A stretch of 16,060 nucleotides of DNA from an uncultured Sutterella sp. (GTDB taxonomy: Bacteria; Pseudomonadota; Gammaproteobacteria; Burkholderiales; Burkholderiaceae_F), in assembly GCA_905201055.1 (NCBI GenBank), contig CAJKMT010000040.1:1-16060 (forward strand), read 5' to 3'. Shown here piece after piece: positions 6,246 through 13,649 of this stretch (positions within the stretch are counted from its first letter, which is position 1; every line of letters begins with the position of its first letter). The notes beneath the pieces were generated by a model, which ran no database searches, had not been told where the DNA came from, and saw only the letters and a list, made by a program, of their open reading frames with translations. Both the position numbers and the translations under genes were made by a program.

Positions 6246-7157
6246 ATGATTTGTAATCTCTGTCCTCGCCGATGCAATGCGGACCGTTCTACTATCCAAG
6301 GCTTAAAGCGAAGCATCTGCCGGGCAAGCGATGATGTAGAAGTTGCGCTTGTCAGTCTGCACGCATGGGAAGAACCGATCCTTGAGGCAAAAAAGGGCGC
6401 CGGCACAATCTTTTTTTCGCACTGCAACCTGCGTTGCTGCTTTTGCCAAAACTATGAAATCAGCGCTCAGGGGCATGGGCTCAAAATTTCAACCGAACGC
6501 TTGGCAGATATCTTTCTGGAAGAAGCCCAAAGAGGCGCCTGCTGTATTGAACTTGTGACTCCCGGACACTACACCAGGCAGATAAAAGAAGCGCTTATCA
6601 ATGCCAAGGCAAGGGGGTTGAAGCTTCCCATTGTCTACAATTCCAATGCTTATGAATTACCCGAAACGCTTCGCATGCTCACGGGTCTTGTGGATATTTT
6701 TCTTCCGGATCTTAAATACTTTGATAATCGTCTCGGTGAAAAATATTCGGGAGTCTCAAAGTATTTTGACTACGCATCGGAAGCTATCCGCACGATGTTT
6801 GAAATGACGGGACCGGCTGAGCTTGATAGTTCCGGACAGCTTCGGCGCGGTCTAATCATCCGGCATCTTGTATTGCCTTGGCAATGGCGTGACAGCTGTC
6901 GGTGCCTGGACTGGATTCATGACACTTTCGGCGATCACGTGTATGTCTCCATCATGAACCAGTACATGCCGCTTTTTAAGGCATGCAGGCACCCGGAAAT
7001 CAATCGACCGCTTACGACTTTGGAATATCAAAAGGTAGTGCGTCACGCTAGAGAAATCGGCATTACAAAGGGCTTCATGCAAGTGGGGCGCACGGACAGT
7101 GCCAAATTCATTCCGAATTTCAACGAAGAGCACGTCCTTGCAGAAAACACCCAATAA
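6246..7157 (+). CDS. PflA/PflX-like radical SAM protein of unknown substrate
   Basis: A 303-residue radical SAM enzyme resembling the pyruvate formate-lyase activating protein family (COG1313, PflX-like). The N terminus has a Cys cluster, Cys3, Cys6, Cys10 (CNLCPRRC) and Cys25, then the canonical radical SAM motif CX3CX2C at Cys60, Cys64 and Cys67 in CNLRCCFCQN. Further family-like segments are CIELVTPGHY, IVYNSNAYE, DIFLPDLKYF and IIRHLVLPW. It presumably binds one SAM-cleaving [4Fe-4S] cluster. No glycyl-radical enzyme or other partner lies next to it, so the substrate is unknown. The gene starts 94 nt after the tmRNA with a poor ribosome site; since no terminator is evident between them, low-level read-through from ssrA is possible. 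Confidence 0.85.
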   Translation: MICNLCPRRCNADRSTIQGLKRSICRASDDVEVALVSLHAWEEPILEAKKGAGTIFFSHCNLRCCFCQNYEISAQGHGLKISTERLADIFLEEAQRGACCIELVTPGHYTRQIKEALINAKARGLKLPIVYNSNAYELPETLRMLTGLVDIFLPDLKYFDNRLGEKYSGVSKYFDYASEAIRTMFEMTGPAELDSSGQLRRGLIIRHLVLPWQWRDSCRCLDWIHDTFGDHVYVSIMNQYMPLFKACRHPEINRPLTTLEYQKVVRHAREIGITKGFMQVGRTDSAKFIPNFNEEHVLAENTQ

Positions 7158-7160
7158 AAT

Positions 7161-7192
7161 CTCCGATAGAGGTTGATTACACTCTATCGGAG
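7161..7192. terminator. Bidirectional terminator between the radical SAM gene and brnQ
   Basis: A perfect 11-bp inverted repeat, CTCCGATAGAG (7161-7171) with its complement (7182-7192), stands 3 nt past the radical SAM stop. TTCTCTTAATT follows on plus and ATTTTATT on minus, so it serves both convergent genes. Confidence 0.85.
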
Positions 7193-7218
7193 TTCTCTTA
7201 ATTACACAGACAAATGCT

Positions 7219-8550
7219 CTAATCAGCCTTTGCCGGATTTAGCCGCATCCAGATTAAGCCCAGGATGTAACCCGCCAAGGCAAACCAAATCCAGCTCAAT
7301 CCCAACGTGTGCATAGGCACGTAATTGACGAGGAAGTTTTCCAGAGCATCAAACTTGATATTGGCTGTTTCCAAACCGTTGATCAACGCCATCACAAAAG
7401 TAAAGGCAATCGTGAAAGCGTAGACACATTGTCTGCCATTGAAAAACTTATGCGTAAAGAGCAAAACAATCAGCACAACCGCAAGCGGATAGATAAACAT
7501 CAACACCGGAACGGTCGAAGTGATGATGGTTTGCAGACCGAACATACCGACAAGGAAAGAAACCACCGAGAAAACACCGACCCAGTAAATGTAGCTGAAA
7601 CGGCCGGTAAGCTTTAAGAAGTAAGCCGCACAGCAAGTAATTAATCCGATAGCTGTCGACAAGCATGCCAGAAGCACAATGACAGCCAAAATGACGGCAC
7701 CGGCGTTACCGAACAGAATCTTTGCCGACTCAGCCAACACCGGCGCCCCGGTTGTCTGCATTCCGATCGCAGGCACGCTTTCTGCACCGATCTTGGCAAT
7801 GAAGACATAGATAAAGGCCAAGAGGGCGACGGCAACAATACCGGACTTATAGACCTGCTTTGTAATCTCTTTGGGATCCGTCAGACCGCAATCATCCTTG
7901 ACGACATTAATGACCAGGGTCGCAAAAACAAAAGCGGCAATGGCATCGAGTGTGTTGTAACCGTCAAGCACCCCCTGAACAGCCGCCACTACCGGTGTAG
8001 CGTAGGATTTTGTCGGCGCCTGGGCCTCTCCCAGAGGAGAAACAAAAGACTGAACGATCAGCAAAACAATGGTCAAAACCAAAGCCGGCGTCAAAAGCTT
8101 GCCGATACGGTCAACCAGCTTCTGAGGACTGGCTGAAAGCCAAAAAGAAATAATAAAGAAAACCGCGAGAAAAATCGGCAGAGCCATTTCCATACTTGCT
8201 TCTGTCAGGAAGGGACTTACCGCAATTTCAAACGCAACGGTGCCGGTACGGGGAATGGCAAAACAGGGACCGATCGCGAGGTAAGCCACAATCGTAAAAA
8301 ACAGACCGTACAGAGGATGAGCGCGGCCGGCAGCCTCCTGCAAATCGGCGCAGCCTGAATACCCCATCGCCATTACGCTCAAAAGGGGCATACCGACCCC
8401 GGTAATACAAAAGCCGATCAGTGCGTACCAAACATTCACACCGGCATTCTGACCCATTGAGGCAGGGAAAATTAAATTACCGGCACCGAAAAAAAGAGCA
8501 AACAACATCAACCCGATCGGGATATATCTGGTGGCAACGTTCTTATCCAT
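7219..8550 (-). CDS. brnQ: Branched-chain amino acid carrier BrnQ (LIVCS family)
   Basis: A sodium-coupled importer of leucine, isoleucine and valine in the inner membrane. The 443-residue protein is almost wholly hydrophobic, with about twelve membrane segments. The N-terminal family signature FALFFGAGNLIFP (about residues 17-29) is present, as are CFAIPRTGTVAFE, DGYNTLDAIAAFVFA and a Cys/Ala-rich helix ACLSTAIGLITCCAAYF. Length agrees with BrnQ (about 440). I chose the ATG at 8550 (MDKNVATRYIPIG), behind a GAGAGAAA ribosome site; a TTG eight codons upstream would only add a charged tail. It diverges from the DUF362 gene, and the 268-nt space between them must hold both promoters. Confidence 0.94.
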   Translation of the reverse strand: MDKNVATRYIPIGLMLFALFFGAGNLIFPASMGQNAGVNVWYALIGFCITGVGMPLLSVMAMGYSGCADLQEAAGRAHPLYGLFFTIVAYLAIGPCFAIPRTGTVAFEIAVSPFLTEASMEMALPIFLAVFFIISFWLSASPQKLVDRIGKLLTPALVLTIVLLIVQSFVSPLGEAQAPTKSYATPVVAAVQGVLDGYNTLDAIAAFVFATLVINVVKDDCGLTDPKEITKQVYKSGIVAVALLAFIYVFIAKIGAESVPAIGMQTTGAPVLAESAKILFGNAGAVILAVIVLLACLSTAIGLITCCAAYFLKLTGRFSYIYWVGVFSVVSFLVGMFGLQTIITSTVPVLMFIYPLAVVLIVLLFTHKFFNGRQCVYAFTIAFTFVMALINGLETANIKFDALENFLVNYVPMHTLGLSWIWFALAGYILGLIWMRLNPAKAD

Positions 8551-8818
8551 AACTTTCTCTCTTTCTTTTTGCAACTTATTGTTTAATTTTAGGAATAAGG
8601 TTTGATTTGCCTATAAGGGAGAAAGCGTAGAAAAGCGATTTCTTTTGCAAAACATAAGACAATTCATATAGACCGCATCGTCTCATCCCAATCGACTGGA
8701 GTAATTGATTTGAACCCAAAGTGACAAAAGAAGGCAAATTTCAATGCGTTTTTATGCAATAGACAAAAAATTGAAATTGATAAAATTTTTTTAACAATCC
8801 TTCTGAGGAGGCATCGTT

Positions 8819-9850
8819 ATGTCTGAATTTAAATGCTCACGCAACGCTTTTTTGAAAACGATGGGCGGCGTGATGACAGGCGCTGTATTAAGCGCGCTCG
8901 CTAATGTTGCTACGGCTCAAACACAAGCTCCGGTTGTCGGCTGCAAAAAAGTGACTTCTGACTTTAAGGGTAAAAAGGCTAAAGTATTTTTCACCCGACA
9001 CATTGATGCCGAACATCTCAAAAAGCTTTACTCACTCATCAATGATGAAATTAAGGGCAAAGTCGCCATTAAGCTTCATACCGGCGAACAGCACGGCCCC
9101 AACATCCTGCCGCGTGACATGGTCAAGGAATTTCAACAGACTATCCCCAACAGCACCATTGTCGAAACCAACACGCTCTACCACGGTGACCGCGACACCA
9201 CTGAAAAGCATCTCAAAACATTGGAAGTCAACGGTTGGACATTCTGCCCGGTTGACATCATGGATGCGGAAGGGACTGTCATGCTCCCTGTCAAAGGCGG
9301 CAAACATTTCAAAGAAGTTTCCATGGGCAAAAACATCGTCAACTACGACTCCATGGTTGTGCTCACTCACTTTAAGGGACACGCTATGGGCGGTTTCGGC
9401 GGCTCGATGAAAAATATCGCCATCGGCTGCGCCGACGGCAAGATCGGTAAGGCTCAGGTGCATGCCGTTAAAGACGTCAACGCCCCCTGGGATCAGTGGC
9501 CGGGTAAAGAACACTTAATGGAAACGATGGCGGAATCGGCCAAGGCTGTGTGTGATCATTTCGGCAAGAATATTGTTTTCATTAACGTTATGCGCCGTAT
9601 GTCCGTAGACTGCGACTGTGCTGGTCTTTCTGCTGCAGAACCCACCATCCCCGATATCGGCATGGTTGCCTCGACCGACATTTTGGCTATTGATCAGGCC
9701 TGTGTAGATTTGGTTTATGCTTTGGGCAAAGACAAGAACCATGACCTGGTTGAACGCATCGAATCCCGTCACGGTTTACATCAACTGACCGCCATGCGTG
9801 CTTTGGGCATGGGCGCAGAAAATTACGAGCTCGTGGACATTGACCTCTAA
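8819..9850 (+). CDS. DUF362-domain protein with Tat-like signal peptide
   Basis: A 343-residue DUF362 protein. The N terminus resembles a twin-arginine signal, SRNAFLKTMGG followed by a hydrophobic stretch and ATA before QTQ (likely cleavage about residue 33), but the second arginine of SRRxFLK is Asn. The family core is THFKGHAMGGFGGSMKNIAIG (about residues 183-203), then CADGKIGK, the Cys pair CDC (265, 267) and STDILAIDQACVDL (Cys295). Some DUF362 proteins bind Fe-S clusters; no separate ferredoxin domain is visible here. An excellent ribosome site, AGGAGG 7 nt before ATG, fixes the start and suggests strong expression. It is monocistronic, between its own promoter region and a strong terminator. 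The reaction is unknown; export to the periplasm is inferred from the signal. Confidence 0.85.
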   Translation: MSEFKCSRNAFLKTMGGVMTGAVLSALANVATAQTQAPVVGCKKVTSDFKGKKAKVFFTRHIDAEHLKKLYSLINDEIKGKVAIKLHTGEQHGPNILPRDMVKEFQQTIPNSTIVETNTLYHGDRDTTEKHLKTLEVNGWTFCPVDIMDAEGTVMLPVKGGKHFKEVSMGKNIVNYDSMVVLTHFKGHAMGGFGGSMKNIAIGCADGKIGKAQVHAVKDVNAPWDQWPGKEHLMETMAESAKAVCDHFGKNIVFINVMRRMSVDCDCAGLSAAEPTIPDIGMVASTDILAIDQACVDLVYALGKDKNHDLVERIESRHGLHQLTAMRALGMGAENYELVDIDL

Positions 9851-9870
9851 TTAATCACCAGAGCATTCCA

Positions 9871-9905
9871 AAGGTGTGGTGAGTTCGCTCAGCACACCTT
9901 TTTTT
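9871..9905 (+). terminator. Strong terminator after the DUF362 gene
   Basis: Stem AAGGTGTG (9871-9878) with CACACCTT (9893-9900), an inner TGAG/CTCA stem capped by a TTCG tetraloop, and a run of seven T at 9899-9905. It is a textbook intrinsic terminator and lies between the convergent DUF362 and proA genes. Confidence 0.9.
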
Positions 9906-9916
9906 ATGCGAGGCAA

Positions 9917-11176
9917 TTATCCTCTGACCTGTCCGTCACCGGTAATCAGGTATTTGTAAGAGGTCATCTCAGGCAATGCCATCGGTCCTCTGGCATGAAG
10001 CTTCTGTGTGCTGATGCCGATCTCCGCGCCGAAACCGAACTCAAAACCATCGGTAAATCGAGTGGAGGCATTGACATAAACTACTGCCGCATCCACTTCC
10101 GCCTGGAAACGTCGGGCGTTTTGCATATCACGCGTGACAATGCATTCAGAGTGGCGAGTACCGTACTTAGCAATGTGCGCCAAGGCTTCGTCTAAATTAC
10201 TCACGATCTTCACAGATAAGCGCAAGTCACCGTATTCGGTTACCCAATCTTCTTCGGTCGCCTTTTGAATCCGCTCGTCGAATTGCTGCGTTTTTTCGCA
10301 GCCATAGATGCTGACTCCGGCATCAAAATAATCTTTGAGCATTGCCGGCAAAAAGTCTGATGCCACTTTTTCGTGCACCAAAAGTGTTTCCATGGCGTTG
10401 CAAACCGACGGACGCTGAACCTTAGCGTTAAAAGCAATTCGGCGGGCTTTGTCGCAATCGGCCGTTTCATCGACAAAGGTATGGCAGACACCGGCCCCCG
10501 TTTCAATGACAGGAACGGTCGCATTGTGAACAACTGCCTGGATCAAACGAGCGCTGCCGCGCGGAATAACCACATCCACCAATCCGTTCATTCGGATAAG
10601 ATCAGTTACTGCCTGGCGATCCGTCACATCGATAAATTGAATAGCCCCTTCGGGAATCCCTTCCTTTTGGGCTGCTTCTGACAAAATTGAGGCAATGACA
10701 CGGTTTGAGCAAAGTGCTTCACTGCCGCCCTTAAGTACCACAGTGTTGCCCGACTTCAGACACAAACCGATTGCATCTGCCGTCACATTGGGACGAGCCT
10801 CATAAATGATTCCGACTACGCCGAGCGGAACCCGCACCTTTGTCATCTGCAAACCGTTGGCAAGTGTCGATCCCCCGATCACCTCTCCGACGGGATCTTT
10901 TAATTGCGCCACTTGACGCAAACCTTCGGCCATTCCGGCAATACGCTCTTTTGTTAATCGAAGACGATCCTGCATGGAAGTCTTCATGCCGTTGGCTCTT
11001 GCGCGCTCCATATCCTCATCGTTGGCTTTCAGGATCTCTTCGCTATGCGCCAGCAAAGCGTCAGCCATAGCCAAGAGGGCTTTATTTTTTTCGACTGAGC
11101 GGAGAATACCCATTCGAACAGCCGCATCATGAGCTACCTGCGCTTTGCGCCGAACCAATTCCGTCGTTTCACTCAT
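9917..11176 (-). CDS. proA: Glutamate-5-semialdehyde dehydrogenase ProA
   Basis: Reduces gamma-glutamyl phosphate with NADPH to glutamate semialdehyde, the second step of proline synthesis. At 419 residues it matches E. coli ProA. It shows the aldehyde dehydrogenase-like nucleotide-binding part (VRVPLGVVGIIYEARPNVT, then NTVVLKGGSEA), VPVIETGAGVCHTFVD, the catalytic Cys259 in QRPSVCNAMETLLVH, and a C-terminal FGFGAEIGISTQKLHARGPM. The ATG at 11176 has AGGAG 7 nt upstream, overlapping the TAG stop of proB, so proB and proA (10 nt apart) are translationally coupled. This keeps the labile phosphate intermediate between partners made together. proC is not in the window. Confidence 0.97.
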   Translation of the reverse strand: MSETTELVRRKAQVAHDAAVRMGILRSVEKNKALLAMADALLAHSEEILKANDEDMERARANGMKTSMQDRLRLTKERIAGMAEGLRQVAQLKDPVGEVIGGSTLANGLQMTKVRVPLGVVGIIYEARPNVTADAIGLCLKSGNTVVLKGGSEALCSNRVIASILSEAAQKEGIPEGAIQFIDVTDRQAVTDLIRMNGLVDVVIPRGSARLIQAVVHNATVPVIETGAGVCHTFVDETADCDKARRIAFNAKVQRPSVCNAMETLLVHEKVASDFLPAMLKDYFDAGVSIYGCEKTQQFDERIQKATEEDWVTEYGDLRLSVKIVSNLDEALAHIAKYGTRHSECIVTRDMQNARRFQAEVDAAVVYVNASTRFTDGFEFGFGAEIGISTQKLHARGPMALPEMTSYKYLITGDGQVRG

Positions 11177-11186
11177 TTGTATTCTC

Positions 11187-12329
11187 CTAATTCAAAATCA
11201 CTAAGTCATCGCGGTGAATGACTTCATCAAAGGCCTTGTGCCCCAGACGCTCTTCAATTTCTTCACTTTGACAGCCTGTGATTTTTTTGAGTTCTTCTGA
11301 TGAGTAGTGACACAGTCCGCGGGCAATCTCCCGACCGGCTTTTGTGATAACACTCACCGTATTGCCTGCCTCAAAGTCTCCGTCAACATCAACGATTCCG
11401 ACCGGCAAAATACTGCAGCCGCCGGCTTTTTTAATGGCTTTTTCACAGCCTTCATCCACCGTGATGCGTCCCATGATACGGGCCCCGAACGCAAGCCACC
11501 GTTTTCTGAACTGCAAGCGGTTTTCTCTTGACACAAAAAGGGTTCCGACCTCTTCTCCTTCAAGAATCCGGCTGATGGCATCCTTTTGAGAACCCGAGGC
11601 GATCACGAGATTAATGCCCGAAGTCGTCGCGTTTTTCGCCGCCTGGATTTTGGTAAACATGCCGCCCGTGCCGACACTGCTGCCAGCGCCCCCGGCACTC
11701 GCCTCTATTTCGGGAGTAATTTCGTCGACTCGGCTCACCAACTTTGCCTCCGGGTGCGTTTGAGGATTGGCGGTATAAAGTCCATCCACATCAGACAGAA
11801 TAATGACCAGATCCGCATCCACAATGCTCGCTACCAAAGCACTCATGTTGTCGTTGTCACCGATCTTCAATTCATCGAGCGCCACCACGTCGTTTTCATT
11901 GACAATCGGAATAACGCGTTGACGCAAGAGTTCCATGAATGTATTTCTTGCGTTGGTGTAACGGTGCCTGTCAATTGTTTCCATGCGGGTTAAAAGCACC
12001 TGGGCCACCAGCTGACCGTATTCGGCAAAGATTTTTTCGTATGTGTGCATCAGGATACCCTGACCGACAGCGGCCGCAGCCTGTTTGCCAGGGATTGTTT
12101 TCGGTTTCTCAGGCAGTCCCAGGCGATCCACACCGACCGCCACGGCACCCGAACTCACCAAAATCATTTCTTTACCCTGGTTTTGCCAATCGGCCAATTC
12201 ACGGGCCAGTCTGTCAATACGAGCAAAATCACACTTGCCATTGGCATGCGTAATCGTACTTGAGCCGACTTTCACCACAATACGCTTGGCGTTTTTCAAA
12301 TCTTTGCGTTCAATTAACATCTCAGTCAT
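11187..12329 (-). CDS. proB: Glutamate 5-kinase ProB with PUA domain
   Basis: Phosphorylates glutamate to gamma-glutamyl phosphate, the first and feedback-controlled step of proline synthesis. The amino acid kinase domain is complete: IVVKVGSSTI, LVSSGAVAVG, QVLLTRMETIDRHRYTNARNT, IPIVNENDVVA, IGDNDNMSALVA and ILSDVDGLYTANP. A C-terminal PUA domain follows from about GRITVDEGCEKA to VIHRDDLVI. I place the start at ATG 12329 (MTEMLIERKDL), giving 380 residues against 367 in E. coli; ATG 12320 is equally possible. A longer frame reaches 12401 but its first 24 residues translate a hairpin and a TATAAT box, so it is rejected. First gene of proB-proA. Confidence 0.95.
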   Translation of the reverse strand: MTEMLIERKDLKNAKRIVVKVGSSTITHANGKCDFARIDRLARELADWQNQGKEMILVSSGAVAVGVDRLGLPEKPKTIPGKQAAAAVGQGILMHTYEKIFAEYGQLVAQVLLTRMETIDRHRYTNARNTFMELLRQRVIPIVNENDVVALDELKIGDNDNMSALVASIVDADLVIILSDVDGLYTANPQTHPEAKLVSRVDEITPEIEASAGGAGSSVGTGGMFTKIQAAKNATTSGINLVIASGSQKDAISRILEGEEVGTLFVSRENRLQFRKRWLAFGARIMGRITVDEGCEKAIKKAGGCSILPVGIVDVDGDFEAGNTVSVITKAGREIARGLCHYSSEELKKITGCQSEEIEERLGHKAFDEVIHRDDLVILN

Positions 12330-12351
12330 ATTCCGTCTGAAGGAAATTTCC

Positions 12352-12357
12352 ATTATA
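12352..12357 (-). promoter_or_regulatory. Probable -10 box of proBA
   Basis: A perfect TATAAT on the minus strand 22 nt upstream of the chosen proB start. The expected -35 position holds only a weak match (CTCGGT region). The predicted transcript would start just before the ATG at 12329, giving a very short leader. Confidence 0.45.
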
Positions 12358-12366
12358 CGGACAGCA

Positions 12367-12392
12367 AAGCCTCGACCGAGAGGGCGAGGCTT
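12367..12392 (-). terminator. Hairpin after the amidohydrolase gene
   Basis: An 8-bp stem AAGCCTCG (12367-12374) with its complement (12385-12392), about 30 nt past the amidohydrolase stop and just upstream of the proBA -10 box. T-rich sequence precedes rather than follows the stem on the minus strand, so termination may be incomplete. Translated, this hairpin gives the PRPLGRG-type peptide that often extends annotated ORFs falsely. Confidence 0.5.
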
Positions 12393-12422
12393 AAAACTCA
12401 ATGCTTACTACCGGAGATCAGG

Positions 12423-13589
12423 TCAACTATTGAGGAAGTCATAAGCCACCTGAACATGAGTCAGTGCGCCGTTAATGAGCGCATCCTCATCCACTTTATA
12501 GCAGCCTGAGTGCTGTGCGTGCACGGCATCGCAAGCAGGGTTACCCACGCCGAAAAGAGCAATGACACCGGGCACTTTCTGCTGATAGTAGGCGAAGTCT
12601 TCACCGCCCATTGTCACCGGATAATCGTAAAAATAGTCATCCCCCAAAACCTTCTGAACACTGCCGCGAACCGCTCTGGCAAACTTCGGATCATTAATCG
12701 TGGGAGGAACCAATTCGGTGTAAGTGACCTTGGCCGTTCCACGCATCGCATGCACCGTATCTTGGGCGACGCGTTCAATGGCTTTCGGGAACTGTGCTCG
12801 CACTTCATTGCTGAAACAACGGGTTGTGCCTGTGAGTTTTACAGAACCGGAAACCACGTTCCAACGTGTACCGCCTTCAATCGTACCAACCGTCAATACT
12901 GCCGTCTCCACGGGAGAGATTTCGCGGCTTACAATCGTCTGCAGATTTTGAACAACTGCTGCGCTCATCACGATGGCGTCATAGCAAAGGTGCGGCGTTG
13001 CTCCATGACCGCCCTTGCCTTCAATCGTGATATCGAACCGGTCGCCCGAAGCCATCGCGGCTCCCTCACGTACAGAGACTTTGCCGCTCGGAATCTCAGA
13101 CCAGACATGCATACCGAATGCAGCATCGACCCCTTGCAGGGCGCCTTCTTCAATCATGGCACTGGCGCCGCGTCCGATTTCTTCTGCAGGCTGAAATGCG
13201 CACACTACGGTGCCTGCCAATTCTTCTTTGATTTCATTGAGCATAATGGCTGCCGTCAGAAGCATTGAAATGTGGCAGTCGTGCCCGCAGGCGTGCATCA
13301 CTCCGGGATTTTTACTCGCAAACTCGTAACCGGTTTCTTCATTAACGGTTAGCGCGTCGATATCACCGCGAAGCAAAATGGTCTTACCGGACTTGCCGCC
13401 TTTGATTGTGGCAAGCGTGCCGGTTTTCATGCCGCATTCGCGCCATTGGATGCCGTGTTTATCCAATTCTTCGCGGATATGTTTGGCAGTGCCGAACTCT
13501 TCGCCGCTTACTTCCGGGTAAGCGTGAAACCAACGGCGCTGTTCAATAAGGTAGTCATGGTACTTCTTACCAAGTGCTTGAATATCCAT
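12423..13589 (-). CDS. M20D-family amidohydrolase (hippurate hydrolase / N-acyl amino acid deacylase-like)
   Basis: A cytoplasmic dinuclear metal hydrolase that cleaves an amide bond to release an amino acid from an N-acyl, N-aryl or dipeptide substrate. The 388 residues match the family. Ligands are visible: Cys101 and His103 in HACGHDCH, Glu136/Glu137 in QPAEE, His161 in GMHVW, and His360 in QHSGCYKVDED; GGEDFAYY is also conserved. The lid domain with GKGGHGATPH lies in the middle. The start ATG at 13589 (MDIQALGKKYHD) has AGGA 8 nt upstream; a 15-residue upstream extension passes through an RNA hairpin and is rejected. The preceding gene encodes a membrane protein 60 nt away on the same strand, which suggests that it imports the substrate. 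The exact substrate cannot be read from sequence. Confidence 0.88.
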   Translation of the reverse strand: MDIQALGKKYHDYLIEQRRWFHAYPEVSGEEFGTAKHIREELDKHGIQWRECGMKTGTLATIKGGKSGKTILLRGDIDALTVNEETGYEFASKNPGVMHACGHDCHISMLLTAAIMLNEIKEELAGTVVCAFQPAEEIGRGASAMIEEGALQGVDAAFGMHVWSEIPSGKVSVREGAAMASGDRFDITIEGKGGHGATPHLCYDAIVMSAAVVQNLQTIVSREISPVETAVLTVGTIEGGTRWNVVSGSVKLTGTTRCFSNEVRAQFPKAIERVAQDTVHAMRGTAKVTYTELVPPTINDPKFARAVRGSVQKVLGDDYFYDYPVTMGGEDFAYYQQKVPGVIALFGVGNPACDAVHAQHSGCYKVDEDALINGALTHVQVAYDFLNS

Positions 13590-13613
13590 TTTTGAATTCC
13601 TTTCAATACAACA

Positions 13614-13638
13614 CGAGGCGCCCGGGTAAGGCACCTCG
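13614..13638 (-). promoter_or_regulatory. Intercistronic RNA hairpin
   Basis: Arms 13614-13622 and 13630-13638 form a 9-bp stem with a 7-nt loop. As minus-strand RNA (CGAGGUGCC with GGCGCCUCG) every position pairs, one as U-G; as plus-strand RNA the same position would be a C-A mismatch. The structure therefore fits the transcript of the membrane protein-amidohydrolase pair. It may stabilise the upstream message or partly terminate it. Confidence 0.5.
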
Positions 13639-13649
13639 CCAAATCAAAG

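Noticed and set aside
12330..12401. A 24-codon N-terminal extension of proB containing KPRPLGRG
   Set aside because: It translates the hairpin at 12367-12392 and the TATAAT box. ProB proteins begin about ten residues before VVKVGSS, so the start is near 12329.
12510..13268. A 252-codon plus-strand open frame
   Set aside because: It is antisense to the well-supported amidohydrolase, has no ribosome site or recognisable domain, and looks like a codon-use shadow.
13590..13634. A 15-residue extension of the amidohydrolase
   Set aside because: It lies across the intercistronic hairpin, and the ATG at 13589 has a good AGGA site.
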